This document shows, one piece after another, positions 1 through 7,972 of a stretch of DNA of 21,306 nt (positions are counted from its first letter, which is position 1; each line of letters opens with the position of its first letter). The stretch spans positions 1 through 21,306 of the forward strand of contig DIYG01000068.1 in the NCBI GenBank assembly GCA_002428935.1, read 5' to 3'. The position numbers and the translations under genes were made by a program. Below the pieces are notes generated by a model. It ran no database searches, was not told where the DNA came from, and saw nothing but the letters and a program-made list of their open reading frames with translations. The DNA comes from Halieaceae bacterium UBA6060 (GTDB taxonomy: Bacteria > Pseudomonadota > Gammaproteobacteria > Pseudomonadales > Halieaceae).

Positions 1-1396
1 AATTTTCCCCGCCATAGGCTCGGCGACACCACCGACGGTCTATGAGGCTGGCGGCGGTTATTACGGCTACGACGCCATGGACAGCTTCCTCCGTCAGGAT
101 CTGCGCGTGGTCGGTCTTGGCGAGGTGATGGACTGGACCTCCGTTAACCGACTGGACTCACCGGGACATGAACGCATCTGGGGCATGATCCAGGCCACCC
201 GAGAACACCGCGGTGTTATCGAGGGCCATGGAGCGGGTCTCGTTGAGTCCGCGGAAATCAACGCCTTTGCCGCTGCGGGTCTCTCTTCAGATCACGAAGT
301 TCGCCTTCCCGAGGAAGGATTAGAGAAACTTCGCCGAGGGGTGTTCCTGGAGATTCGCGTCGATACCGCTCGTGATTTATTCCCCTACTTCATCAAAGAA
401 GGGGTTCGCGATTGGAGCAACATCTCCGTGACCACCGATGACCGGGATGTTCACACCACCCAGCAACTGGGCTCCATGGACTACAACATACGTACCGCCA
501 TCAAAGCCGGCGTGGAACCGCGCATCGCCTACCAGATGGGCAGCTATAACACGGCCCGGCATTTTCATCTCGATCACCTGGTGGGATCCATTGCCCCGGG
601 ACGCTACGCGGATGTTGTTTTGCTCACGGACCCAAACACCGTTGCAGTGGAGTCGGTGTACGCCAGCGGTCTACTGGCCGCCAGCAACGGAAAGTATCTC
701 TTGAAGGTTCCCGACATCGATTACCCAGCCTGGGCCACCAATACCATCAACATCGGCCGCGAGATCACCGCTGAGGATTTCCGCATCAGCGCTCCCGCCG
801 GGCGCGGAGAGATGAACATCGCTGTATTGGAGCCCTTTTACTTCGCGCCCGAGCTACCCACCTCCACGCTGACCGTGACCGATGGGGAACTGCGAGCAGA
901 TCCCTCCGAGGGAATCATCAAGGTTGCCATGGTAGATCGCTACCACGGCGACGGCGCCGTATCCAAGATGTTCTGGCGCAACGTTGGCCCGATAACTGCA
1001 GGAGCCGCCCTGGCCAGCTCCCAGTCCCACGACCTGCACAATATCTGGGTTATGGGTAACGATGATGCCGCCATGGCTCTGGCGGTAAATGAAATCGCCA
1101 AGATGCAGGGCGGATGGGCCCTAGTGAGCGGCGGTGAAATCGTCGCCCGGGTGCGCCTGGAAGTCGCCGGCTTGGTCTCCCAGCGATCCGTGAAGGAAGT
1201 CGGCGCAGAAGTCGAAGCACTCTTTAACGCCGCCGACGCCATGGAATGGATCGGAGATCCTGGCCTACCGGATCGCATGCGTTTCGCCTTTCTCACGGCC
1301 TCGCCCTGGAAATGGCAACTGGTTGCCCCCTACAAAGACAACCCTGGCGGGCTCGTCGACGTGACCACGGGAGAAACGCACCCCGTCGCCTGGTAG
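1..1396 (+). CDS. ade: Adenine deaminase-like amidohydrolase (COG1001), 5'-truncated by window edge
   Basis: The reading frame is open from base 2, so the true start lies outside the window. About 464 residues are present against roughly 550-600 in the family; the N-terminal part with the first metal-binding His-x-His is missing. Recognisable adenine deaminase blocks in order are GLGEVMDW, an EGHGAGL segment (family GHAPGL), AAGLSSDHE, VTTDDRDVHTT with the metal-site Asp, the GSIAPGRYADVV block, and a C-terminal domain with ASSQSHDLHNIWVMG and GGWALVSGGEIVA. Known family role: hydrolytic deamination of adenine to hypoxanthine and ammonia in purine salvage, with Mn/Fe in the cytosol. The extreme C-terminus (SPWKWQLVAPYK, then GGLVDV) departs from the usual LSLPVIPxLRLTD ending, so substrate preference may differ. 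The stop is 11 bases before the next gene, suggesting co-transcription. Confidence 0.85.
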   Translation, partial: IFPAIGSATPPTVYEAGGGYYGYDAMDSFLRQDLRVVGLGEVMDWTSVNRLDSPGHERIWGMIQATREHRGVIEGHGAGLVESAEINAFAAAGLSSDHEVRLPEEGLEKLRRGVFLEIRVDTARDLFPYFIKEGVRDWSNISVTTDDRDVHTTQQLGSMDYNIRTAIKAGVEPRIAYQMGSYNTARHFHLDHLVGSIAPGRYADVVLLTDPNTVAVESVYASGLLAASNGKYLLKVPDIDYPAWATNTINIGREITAEDFRISAPAGRGEMNIAVLEPFYFAPELPTSTLTVTDGELRADPSEGIIKVAMVDRYHGDGAVSKMFWRNVGPITAGAALASSQSHDLHNIWVMGNDDAAMALAVNEIAKMQGGWALVSGGEIVARVRLEVAGLVSQRSVKEVGAEVEALFNAADAMEWIGDPGLPDRMRFAFLTASPWKWQLVAPYKDNPGGLVDVTTGETHPVAW

Positions 1397-1407
1397 CCGC
1401 TACCGAG

Positions 1408-2625
1408 ATGCCATGCCGTCACCACGGTATCCCTGTGGCGTTGCTAGGGCTTGTGCTGCTCTTCAGCCAGGCGGCGAGTGCCCATCTGCTGAACATGTCC
1501 AAGGCTCGTATCAGCCTGCTGCCTGAGGGCCAGCTAGAAGTCAGGCTAGCCTTAGACCTACTAGTCACGGCGGGCAGTCGCGAGGAGTACTACGCCCTCA
1601 GTCAACTGGATGCTCCCCTCAATGAACCCCAGGTCATTGCCATGGCCGAGCGCCTCGCTCATGCGGTGGAACTCGAACTGGGCGGGACCCGGATTCCGCT
1701 GAAGGTGATCGACCTGCAGTTTCCTAAAGCTCCACGGGAGCAGTTCCTCGACCCCCTGGCCTGGCCCAGAACCAACGTTACCCTTCGCGGGACACTGGAC
1801 GGAGAGGCGGATCTTCCCAGCGACAGTGGGCTCAGGGTTCGCTATGCACCGGGCTTTCGTTTTGAAGAACCCATCGCCAATACCATTGAAGATACGGTAA
1901 CCGGTCGATCGCAAACCCGTTGGCTAGTGACTGAGCAACAGTCACCGCTTTGTGATGCGAGCTTCTGGGTCGGACCCACGGCGGAAGCACCCCCGGACCC
2001 GGTACCGGACTGGGGCGGGATCGTCGATTTCCTTCGGGCGGGATTCACCCACATTATTCCTTCGGGTCTAGATCACCTGCTGTTCGTTGCCGGCCTGTGT
2101 TTGGGCGCCGCCCATCTGCGGGAATTGATTGGCATCGTGACCTTATTCACGGTCGCCCATTCCATCACCCTCGCGGCCATGGCCCTGGGGTTTTTCTCCC
2201 TGCCGAGCAGCATTATCGAGCCCATCATTCTCCTGAGCATCCTTTGGGTCGCCATGGCTAATTTGCGCAGCCATCAGCGACATCGAGCCCGCATTCCCAT
2301 TGTTTTACTCTTTGGTCTGACCCATGGCCTGGGTTTCGCTGGAGCCTTGCGGGATATCGGTTTACCGGAGGAACAAGAGTTGTGGTCCCTCCTGGCCTTC
2401 AACGCCGGTGTCGAAGTGGGTCAACTGAGCTTCGTATGTGCGCTGCTGTTGGCCATAGCCCTGCTGCGCCTTTGCCGAAGCACCTCGCCCAGACAACCTC
2501 TGCTCCCGTTTACGCTCGGCGAGCGCCGCTGGGGCTCCGGGCTCATCGCCCTGATCACCCTGGGACTATTGCTGGAGCAGCAACAGGAGCTCATTCGTAG
2601 TACCGTAACGCGTCTTTTTTTCTGA
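1408..2625 (+). CDS. HupE/UreJ family membrane protein with exported N-terminal domain
   Basis: This is a 405-residue protein. The chosen ATG is 11 bases after the deaminase stop and gives a clean signal peptide (hydrophobic ALLGLVLLFS, then QAASA, cleavage before HLLNM). A start at 1246 is in frame but lies inside conserved deaminase sequence. Residues about 26-200 form a soluble, probably periplasmic domain. From about residue 201 the C-terminal half is a multi-helix membrane region with the HupE/UreJ hallmarks FTHIIPSGLDHLLF (about 213-226), TLFTVAHSITLA and LTHGLGFAGAL, with conserved His and Asp in or near the membrane. HupE/UreJ proteins are linked to nickel or cobalt uptake, but this longer subfamily is mostly uncharacterised. 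No hydrogenase or urease gene is visible here, so a metal-transport role is only suggested. No strong ribosome site precedes the ATG; coupling to the upstream gene is plausible. Confidence 0.85.
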   Translation: MPCRHHGIPVALLGLVLLFSQAASAHLLNMSKARISLLPEGQLEVRLALDLLVTAGSREEYYALSQLDAPLNEPQVIAMAERLAHAVELELGGTRIPLKVIDLQFPKAPREQFLDPLAWPRTNVTLRGTLDGEADLPSDSGLRVRYAPGFRFEEPIANTIEDTVTGRSQTRWLVTEQQSPLCDASFWVGPTAEAPPDPVPDWGGIVDFLRAGFTHIIPSGLDHLLFVAGLCLGAAHLRELIGIVTLFTVAHSITLAAMALGFFSLPSSIIEPIILLSILWVAMANLRSHQRHRARIPIVLLFGLTHGLGFAGALRDIGLPEEQELWSLLAFNAGVEVGQLSFVCALLLAIALLRLCRSTSPRQPLLPFTLGERRWGSGLIALITLGLLLEQQQELIRSTVTRLFF

Positions 2626-2639
2626 CGGAGCACGCAACG

Positions 2640-3023
2640 ATGTACAGCCACATCATGGTCGGCGCCAACGACATGGACGCCTCCAGAGCCTTTTACGACG
2701 CGACCCTTGGCGCCCTGGGTTACAAACCGGGAGTGATGGACGACAAAGGACGGTGTTTTTACTACACCGACAAAGGGGTATTTGCCATCAGCGTTCCCAT
2801 CGATGGGGAGCCCGCCTGCGCCGGAAACGGCAGCACCATTGGCTTTTTGGCGAAAACCCCAGCCCTGGCCGATGCCTGGCATGCGGCGGGACTCGCTCAC
2901 GGCGGCAGCTCCTGCGAAGACCCACCAGGAGTTCGCCGCAGCGCGGGTGGCGATATGTACCTGGCGTATCTCCGCGATCCCGCGGGCAACAAGCTCTGCG
3001 CTCTGCATAGCATCCGCCCATGA
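2640..3023 (+). CDS. VOC (glyoxalase/bleomycin-resistance fold) family protein
   Basis: A 127-residue single-domain VOC protein. It opens with the typical first strand and helix (SHIMVGANDMDASRAFYDATLGALGYK) and closes with YLRDPAGNKLCALH. His4 could be one metal ligand. The usual C-terminal Glu of metal-dependent glyoxalases is replaced by Cys in GNKLCAL, a variant seen in many uncharacterised VOC proteins, so glyoxalase I activity is doubtful. GGAG lies upstream of the ATG with about 9 bases spacing. The stop codon overlaps the start of the aminotransferase as ATGA at 3020-3023, so the two are translationally coupled and probably act on related metabolites. Specific reaction unknown. Confidence 0.85.
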   Translation: MYSHIMVGANDMDASRAFYDATLGALGYKPGVMDDKGRCFYYTDKGVFAISVPIDGEPACAGNGSTIGFLAKTPALADAWHAAGLAHGGSSCEDPPGVRRSAGGDMYLAYLRDPAGNKLCALHSIRP

Positions 3024-4432
3024 GCAAGGGATTCCCCGGACCAAAAACCCTGGCGGCCCTGCGCCGGGGAATCCCTTTATTCAAGAATGGCCAACGCTTC
3101 GACCGAGAAACCGAACACGCCCGCCGTCGAGGTCTTCGCCCCGTAAGACAGATCGTTGTCGATCGAGCCGCAGGTGACTTCGTCTGGGATCTCGATGGCC
3201 GACGATACATCGACTTCCAGAATGGTTGGGCAACCAATCCCCTGGGCAACTGTCATCCGGAAATTCTCGAAGCCGTTGAAGGGGCCAACCGTCGCTACGG
3301 ATTTCACTACGATCACCCGTTGCGCTACGACCTTGCGGAGCGACTCGCCGACATCATGCCCGGGCAAGCCCTACCGCGAACCAACTTCGAAGTATCGGGC
3401 ACGGAAGCGGCGGAGGCCGCCGTCCAACTTGCCCTGACTCATGCTCAACGGCGATACATCATTACCTTCGCCTCGTCCTATCACGGCAATAGCCTGGCAA
3501 CGAAAGTACTAAGCGGTATGGTCGACGACACCTCGCCGTGTCTGGAAGCCTGGGGCGGTGGTGTCATAAAAGCGCCCTACCCTTACAGTGAGCAGCTCCC
3601 TGCGGGTATGAGTGAGGAGCAGTACACGGAGTACTGCCTCTGGTATCTGGATAATCACATACCCTCGGCCATAGCTCATCGGGACCATATCGCGGGCATA
3701 CTTGTGGAGCCGGGGTTGGCGGAAGGGGGTAACTGGATTCCCTCCACGCGCTTTATCCAGGGTATCCGTGCTCTGTGCGACAAAAACAATTGGCTGATGA
3801 TTGCCGACGAAGTGCTCACGGGGGTCGGTCGCACGGGGCGCATGTGGGCCATCGAGCACTACGTTGTGGAACCAGACATTCTTGTCTACGGCAAGAATCT
3901 ATCCGGCGGTATCGCTCCGCTGGCGGGAGTTTCCGCTCGCGATGACATCCTCGGCGACAATCCTCACTTCGATTCCGGCTCTACCTTTGCGGGCACGCCC
4001 GCAGGCTGCGCCGCCGCGTTGAAAACCCTGGAGATCTTCTCTCGCGACAACGTGGTTGAACACGCCCAACATCTGGGACAAATCGCGGCGAGTATCACCC
4101 AGGGCTGGGAACGCTTCGGGATTGTTCGCCAGGCCCGGGGCAATGGTCTGCTCTTGGGTGTGAGCTTCCAGGCTCCCGCGGACAGGGACGACAACGTCGA
4201 AAACTGGTGGGTCGCCCGCGCCGTTCGCGGTTATATGCTGGAACGAGGGGTGTGGGCTATCTCCGCCAGGGAAGACACGATTCGCATGTATCCGGCGCTG
4301 ACCATGGACGAGGCGGTACTCCGCGAAGGTCTGGAGATCATGGAAGAGGCAATCGCCCACGTGGAGGAAACAGGTCTCTCCGCCACAGAGGGCGACAGCG
4401 CGGCTTATCCCAGCGGTGTCGCTGGCTTCTAG
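3020..4432 (+). CDS. Class-III PLP-dependent aminotransferase
   Basis: A 470-residue protein of normal family length. Motifs in order: RYIDFQNGWATNPLGNCHP in the N-terminal region, VSGTEAAEAAVQLA (cofactor phosphate site), SSYHGNSLATKV, ADEVLTGVGRTGR with the PLP-ring Asp, the Schiff-base lysine Lys292 in YGKNLSGG, and SGSTFAGTPAGCAAA. It belongs with omega-amino acid:2-oxoacid aminotransferases and glutamate-1-semialdehyde aminomutase-like enzymes. The sequence does not decide between transaminase substrates, and true GSA aminomutase is less likely given the catabolic context. Cytosolic. It starts in a 4-base overlap with the upstream VOC gene. A 53-base gap with a possible promoter follows. 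Class call strong, substrate unknown. Confidence 0.92.
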   Translation: MSKGFPGPKTLAALRRGIPLFKNGQRFDRETEHARRRGLRPVRQIVVDRAAGDFVWDLDGRRYIDFQNGWATNPLGNCHPEILEAVEGANRRYGFHYDHPLRYDLAERLADIMPGQALPRTNFEVSGTEAAEAAVQLALTHAQRRYIITFASSYHGNSLATKVLSGMVDDTSPCLEAWGGGVIKAPYPYSEQLPAGMSEEQYTEYCLWYLDNHIPSAIAHRDHIAGILVEPGLAEGGNWIPSTRFIQGIRALCDKNNWLMIADEVLTGVGRTGRMWAIEHYVVEPDILVYGKNLSGGIAPLAGVSARDDILGDNPHFDSGSTFAGTPAGCAAALKTLEIFSRDNVVEHAQHLGQIAASITQGWERFGIVRQARGNGLLLGVSFQAPADRDDNVENWWVARAVRGYMLERGVWAISAREDTIRMYPALTMDEAVLREGLEIMEEAIAHVEETGLSATEGDSAAYPSGVAGF

Positions 4433-4450
4433 GGGGGCTTGCCCCGTACC

Positions 4451-4479
4451 TTCGGAACGGAATTTGGCGGTGTTAAACT
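4451..4479 (+). promoter_or_regulatory. Possible promoter for the exported VOC gene, near-leaderless
   Basis: TTCGGA at 4451-4456 and TGT-TAAACT (extended -10, TAAACT at 4474-4479) are 17 bases apart. The predicted transcription start would fall at or within a base or two of the ATG at 4486, and no Shine-Dalgarno sequence is visible upstream of that ATG. The -35 match is poor (3 of 6), so this is a weak prediction. Confidence 0.25.
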
Positions 4480-4485
4480 CCGCCC

Positions 4486-5418
4486 ATGAGCGATAACAGC
4501 GCACTGCAAACAAAGCTCCCCAGGTCATGGAGCGCACGCATTCTCCTTCCGTTCCTGGCTAGCATTTGGTGTCTCATCACACAGACAGTCTGGTCCCAGG
4601 GCGATATCTCACTCCCGGCCCTCAACGATCCCCCGACGGGTTTATCCCTACCAGGAAAATTCATCTGGTTTGACCTGGCGGCGCCAGATCCCGAGGCTCT
4701 GAAGGATTTCTATACGGACTTGTTCGGCTGGACCTGGACCTCTGTGGGCGAAGCTGGCGATGCCTATCAGTTGATCATCAACGATGGTTTACCCATTGGT
4801 GGGATGTTTCGCTTCACACCGCCAGACGGCGAAGGAGACGGCGCCGTCTGGGCGTCTCTCATGTCCGTAGAGAATGTCGATACGGCCGTGCAAACGGCGG
4901 AGCAAGCCGGCGCCACCGTGGAAGTCGCTCCCGCAACTCTGGCCGGTCGCGGACGCCACGCGCTACTGCGAGACCCGGCGGGCGCACTATTTGGGGTCCT
5001 CAATTCCATCAGCGGTGACCCGGTGGACTACCAGGCGGACCTCGGAGACTTTATCTGGGTGGACTTGTTTGCTCGGGACGTGAGCGCCATGACAAGCTTT
5101 TACAAGCATCTAGCCCCCTATGACACGCGCACCCAAACGGTCATCGATGACGTTAATAGAACGATTCTCAGCTCCCAACATATGCCCCGAGCGAGCATCG
5201 TACCGGTCGATGAAGAAGCCAATCGCTCCGCCTGGGTCCCTTACGTTCGGGTCGCCGATGTGGAAACCACGCTGGAGAGAGTCGTTCAAGGCGGTGGCTT
5301 CGCCATTGTTCCGCCAGATCCAGAGTTACTCGACGGCAGGCTCGCGATTTTCGTCGATCCCCAGGGTGGGGTCACCGGTGTAATCGCCTGGGATTACTCG
5401 GAGGCGCCGACACCGTGA
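4486..5418 (+). CDS. Exported protein with two VOC domains
   Basis: A 310-residue protein. Residues 1 to about 38 look like a signal peptide: basic LPRSWSAR, hydrophobic ILLPFLASIWCLI, cleavage near TVWSQ. Two tandem VOC domains follow. The first starts at GKFIWFDLAAPDPEALKDFY and ends near DPAGALFGVLN; the second starts at GDFIWVDLFARDVSAMTSFY and ends near DPQGGVTGVIAWD. The tandem layout resembles the CFP-30B-like VOC group, which is usually cytosolic; a signal sequence on it is unusual. Neither domain keeps the canonical His and Glu metal ligands at the strand starts and ends, so a ligand-binding role is as likely as catalysis. Its last bases overlap the next gene as GTGA (5415-5418), so the two are coupled. 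Confidence 0.82.
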   Translation: MSDNSALQTKLPRSWSARILLPFLASIWCLITQTVWSQGDISLPALNDPPTGLSLPGKFIWFDLAAPDPEALKDFYTDLFGWTWTSVGEAGDAYQLIINDGLPIGGMFRFTPPDGEGDGAVWASLMSVENVDTAVQTAEQAGATVEVAPATLAGRGRHALLRDPAGALFGVLNSISGDPVDYQADLGDFIWVDLFARDVSAMTSFYKHLAPYDTRTQTVIDDVNRTILSSQHMPRASIVPVDEEANRSAWVPYVRVADVETTLERVVQGGGFAIVPPDPELLDGRLAIFVDPQGGVTGVIAWDYSEAPTP

Positions 5419-5900
5419 CGCGATCTTTCCGACTCCCAGACTTCCTATCCGTATCGGGTGGAATCGCCCGGTTCAAAACACCAGTGCTCCTGCTTTCGCT
5501 CTTGATGCTTGGCAGCTGCACCAATTCCGGGGGCGGCGGTGATACGGCCGTAAGCTTCCACGTGTACTCGGGCTTCGGCTATTACCAGCCCTGGTACTGG
5601 CGCCACTATTGGTATCGACCCCCGTACTGGCGACCACCGGGTTACGTGCCTCCGGCCTACCGACCACCGCGGCCTCATCGTCCTATCGCAACCCCCTATG
5701 CCGGAGCCGGTGCTGCTGCGGCGCGCCCGGCCACAGCACAAACCGCGCAGCGATCAATCAGTGGGGCAACTCCATCCATAGCCGTTCAACCGGCGCAAAC
5801 CACTCAACCCAGGACTCAATATCGTCGCCCTGCACCGGCGGCGGGACCGCCCAGCTACCTTCATCAACCCAGGGTAAGACCCCGGGGCCGACGACGGTAA
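5415..5900 (+). CDS. Tyr/Trp/Pro-rich putative lipoprotein
   Basis: A 161-residue protein with a GTG start inside the upstream stop (GTGA). The N-terminus has a long n-region, a hydrophobic stretch (PVLLLSLLMLG) and a lipobox LGSC with Cys35 as the lipidation site, then a Gly-rich linker. The mature part is low-complexity: residues about 50-90 are packed with Tyr, Trp, Arg and Pro (WYWRHYWYRPPYW, then PPxYRPPRPHRP), followed by Ala/Gln/Thr/Pro-rich sequence ending in RPRGRRR. No enzymatic domain was recognised. The composition suggests an envelope protein that binds polymers or aromatic ligands, but that is inference. Translation is probably coupled to the exported VOC protein. Confidence 0.68.
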   Translation: MTRSFRLPDFLSVSGGIARFKTPVLLLSLLMLGSCTNSGGGGDTAVSFHVYSGFGYYQPWYWRHYWYRPPYWRPPGYVPPAYRPPRPHRPIATPYAGAGAAAARPATAQTAQRSISGATPSIAVQPAQTTQPRTQYRRPAPAAGPPSYLHQPRVRPRGRRR

Positions 5901-5937
5901 CAGCGGGCGGAAATCACATCTCTACACGCAGATACCA

Positions 5938-5953
5938 GGTGCCGTATAGCACC
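5938..5953. terminator. Small hairpin in the convergent gap
   Basis: GGTGC (5938-5942) and GCACC (5949-5953) can form a perfect 5-bp stem with a 6-base loop, between the rightward lipoprotein gene (stop 5900) and the leftward hydrolase gene (stop 5961). No T-run follows on either strand, so it is a weak terminator candidate. Confidence 0.2.
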
Positions 5954-5960
5954 CCGAAAC

Positions 5961-6650
5961 TCAAGGCTCGGCACTAAACTCAGCGAAGGCTTGCGCGAGT
6001 TCTTCCGCACCATTCTCCATCGCTGGCGCCGCAATGTGCGGGCATTCCCCTAGGCGGGCGACAGGCAGGTCGCTAGCAGCAAGCACCGTGGCCTCGGCCA
6101 GGGCCGATCCCGTGGCAATGCATAGACAGGAATGTCGGCACTGGGCGAACTTGTTCTGCACATCGTAATCCATGGCCGCCTGAAAGCCAGCAACGGCCGT
6201 CGCGTCGTAATCCGGATTGGCGGCGATCTTCACCATCATGGCTTCACGCTTCTCGGCCGCGAAGTAGGGAATATCCACCAGGTGCAGCCGACGTAAACGA
6301 TTGGGCATCTGCAGAGCCATTTCCACGGCGACAAGACAACCGGTGTGAAACCCTACGACATCGACGGGCCCATCGATGCCCAGCGTATCCAGGAGCGCCG
6401 TGAGGATTTCTCCGTAGGCTTCGATGGTGGGTTGCTGTGGCAACGGCGGAGAATCGCCAAAGCCCGGATAGTCTGGTCTCAGCACCCGACGATTCGGCGC
6501 AATAAGCGCCGTTATGTGATCAAAAAAGGCCCCCGAATGCGGTAGGGGATGAAGCATTAGGAGCGGGGGCTGGGACGACGCCGACGGCCCGTCCAATCGC
6601 GCGTGGAGCTCGCCTCGGGTAGTGATGTAGATCCCCGCCGCCTGGCTCAT
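5961..6650 (-). CDS. Alpha/beta hydrolase-fold protein with non-serine nucleophile elbow
   Basis: A 229-residue protein, last gene of the leftward operon, starting in a 4-base ATGA overlap with the MFS gene. The fold signature is clear: LHPLPHSGAFF (oxyanion region, 33-43), RPDYPGFGDSP (58-68), the elbow VDVVGFHTGCLVAVEMAL (96-113) and LRRLHLVD (119-126). A C-terminal His205 in ECPHIA sits where the catalytic His belongs. At the elbow, G-x-S-x-G reads G100-F-H102-T-G104, so His replaces the nucleophilic Ser, with Thr next to it. The protein is short for the family, with a reduced cap region. It may be an atypical hydrolase or lyase, or non-catalytic. It is cytosolic; no signal peptide is seen. 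Confidence 0.85.
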   Translation of the reverse strand: MSQAAGIYITTRGELHARLDGPSASSQPPLLMLHPLPHSGAFFDHITALIAPNRRVLRPDYPGFGDSPPLPQQPTIEAYGEILTALLDTLGIDGPVDVVGFHTGCLVAVEMALQMPNRLRRLHLVDIPYFAAEKREAMMVKIAANPDYDATAVAGFQAAMDYDVQNKFAQCRHSCLCIATGSALAEATVLAASDLPVARLGECPHIAAPAMENGAEELAQAFAEFSAEP

Positions 6651-7972
6651 AGAGCGCCCTCAGTCTCAAAAGCCGTCACCGCGTCACGATAGCGGCGCAG
6701 GATGTAGCCACTACCAAGAAGAATCGGCAGACCGTAAACGAGGGGTAACAGGGCCATGGAATAGCGTATGCCTTCTGCGCCGAACACGTTGTCATTGAGC
6801 AAGGCGATAGAGGTCGGCCCAAGCATAAGCCCGGCGAGACTGATACACATGTAATAAAACGCCACAATCTGCGCGCGCATGGCCGCTGGGGAAATGTTCA
6901 GGAGCGCTGTAACCCCCACCGCTGAAATGAAGGCGATGCCAATGGTGTTTAGACCGTAGATGCCAATCGCGATATAGGGGCCGGGCATAAGGGGGGCAGC
7001 CACACCGGTAGCGAGCACCACGGCCACACCAATGATTGCAATGCGCAACGGTGCGTCCAGCATTCCCTGGGCCGTCCAGCGATCGGACCACCAACCGGCA
7101 AAGTTCACCGCCAGAGGTCCCGTGGCTAGGAGCACGATGGCATTGACCGTGGCGTACTGGGTTGGCTCCCAACCCCAGGTGCGTTGAAACATCGGGGCGC
7201 CCCAACCCTGGGAGTAAGCCACCACGGTCATATAGCCGAACACGGCGACAAACGGCAGATACAACGACCATTCCCGCCCCACGTGGCGGAGCATATCCGG
7301 CAGGTTGTTACCGCTTCCCGCTTCTTCCGGGGTGACCTCTCGCTTGGGCTCGCGAAGGGTGAATACCAGCAGAGCTAGAACCAGCCCCGGCAAGCCGACA
7401 ACGAAAAAGGTAAATTGCCAGGGCGCCACCGCACCGACGAGAGGCAGGGCAATGTGATCTACGGTTTTCGCCCATTGAAGTACTCCCGCACTGATGAGCG
7501 ATGCGATACCCGCGCCCAGGGACAGGGCCATGGTATAGAAGGCGATAGGTTTGGCCCGCTTCTCTTTGGGGAAGCTGTCGGAAATCATCGACATGGTGCA
7601 GGGGCTCAGGGTCGCCTCACCAACCCCGATGCTCATCCGCGCCAGAAACAACTGAGGAAAGTTCTTGGCCAATCCCGAGGCCGCGGTAGCCGCCGACCAC
7701 AGGGCCACCCCGGCCGCCACGATCCAGGTGCGTCGCTTTTTGTCTGCCAGCCAACCCAGGGGGAGACCCATGGTGGCGTAGAAAATGGCAAAGGCCGGCC
7801 CCAGCAATAGACCTATCTGTGTGTCCGTCAGTTCAAGGTCCGCCTTTATGGGCTCTATGAGTAGCCCCAGGACATATCGATCCACAAAGGAGAAGATGTA
7901 GGCCACGGTGAGCAGCGCGACCATATACCAGGCATAACGGCTGCTGGGATAGTCATGGGCCGGACGGCTCAC
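6647..7972 (-). CDS. MFS transporter, spinster-like
   Basis: A 441-residue integral membrane protein with the spacing of about 12 transmembrane helices. The N-terminal AYIFSFVDRYVLGLLIEPIK, LTDTQIGLLLGPAFA and GLPLGWLADKKRR (MFS loop 2-3 signature) are typical of spinster-like MFS proteins, which are common in bacterial aromatic, steroid and organic-acid catabolic clusters. It likely moves a small organic substrate or intermediate across the inner membrane; the compound is unknown. The start is GTG, overlapping the stop of the upstream VOC gene (GTGA in gene sense), and its stop overlaps the hydrolase start. This indicates tight translational coupling in the operon. Confidence 0.92.
   Translation of the reverse strand: MSRPAHDYPSSRYAWYMVALLTVAYIFSFVDRYVLGLLIEPIKADLELTDTQIGLLLGPAFAIFYATMGLPLGWLADKKRRTWIVAAGVALWSAATAASGLAKNFPQLFLARMSIGVGEATLSPCTMSMISDSFPKEKRAKPIAFYTMALSLGAGIASLISAGVLQWAKTVDHIALPLVGAVAPWQFTFFVVGLPGLVLALLVFTLREPKREVTPEEAGSGNNLPDMLRHVGREWSLYLPFVAVFGYMTVVAYSQGWGAPMFQRTWGWEPTQYATVNAIVLLATGPLAVNFAGWWSDRWTAQGMLDAPLRIAIIGVAVVLATGVAAPLMPGPYIAIGIYGLNTIGIAFISAVGVTALLNISPAAMRAQIVAFYYMCISLAGLMLGPTSIALLNDNVFGAEGIRYSMALLPLVYGLPILLGSGYILRRYRDAVTAFETEGAL

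Noticed and set aside
1246..1407. Longer N-terminus for the HupE/UreJ protein starting at 1246
   Set aside because: The extra 54 residues are read from conserved adenine deaminase sequence and would destroy the signal peptide visible from 1408.
2421..3044. 207-codon open frame on the minus strand
   Set aside because: Covers the 3' end of the HupE-like gene and all of the VOC gene on the opposite strand; both sense genes have family motifs.
4433..4450. GGGG-CTTG-CCCC as an intrinsic terminator after the aminotransferase
   Set aside because: Only four pairs and no T-run follows; too weak to call.
3899..4537. 212-codon open frame on the minus strand
   Set aside because: Antisense to the aminotransferase C-terminal half and running into the next gene's signal peptide; no homology recognised.
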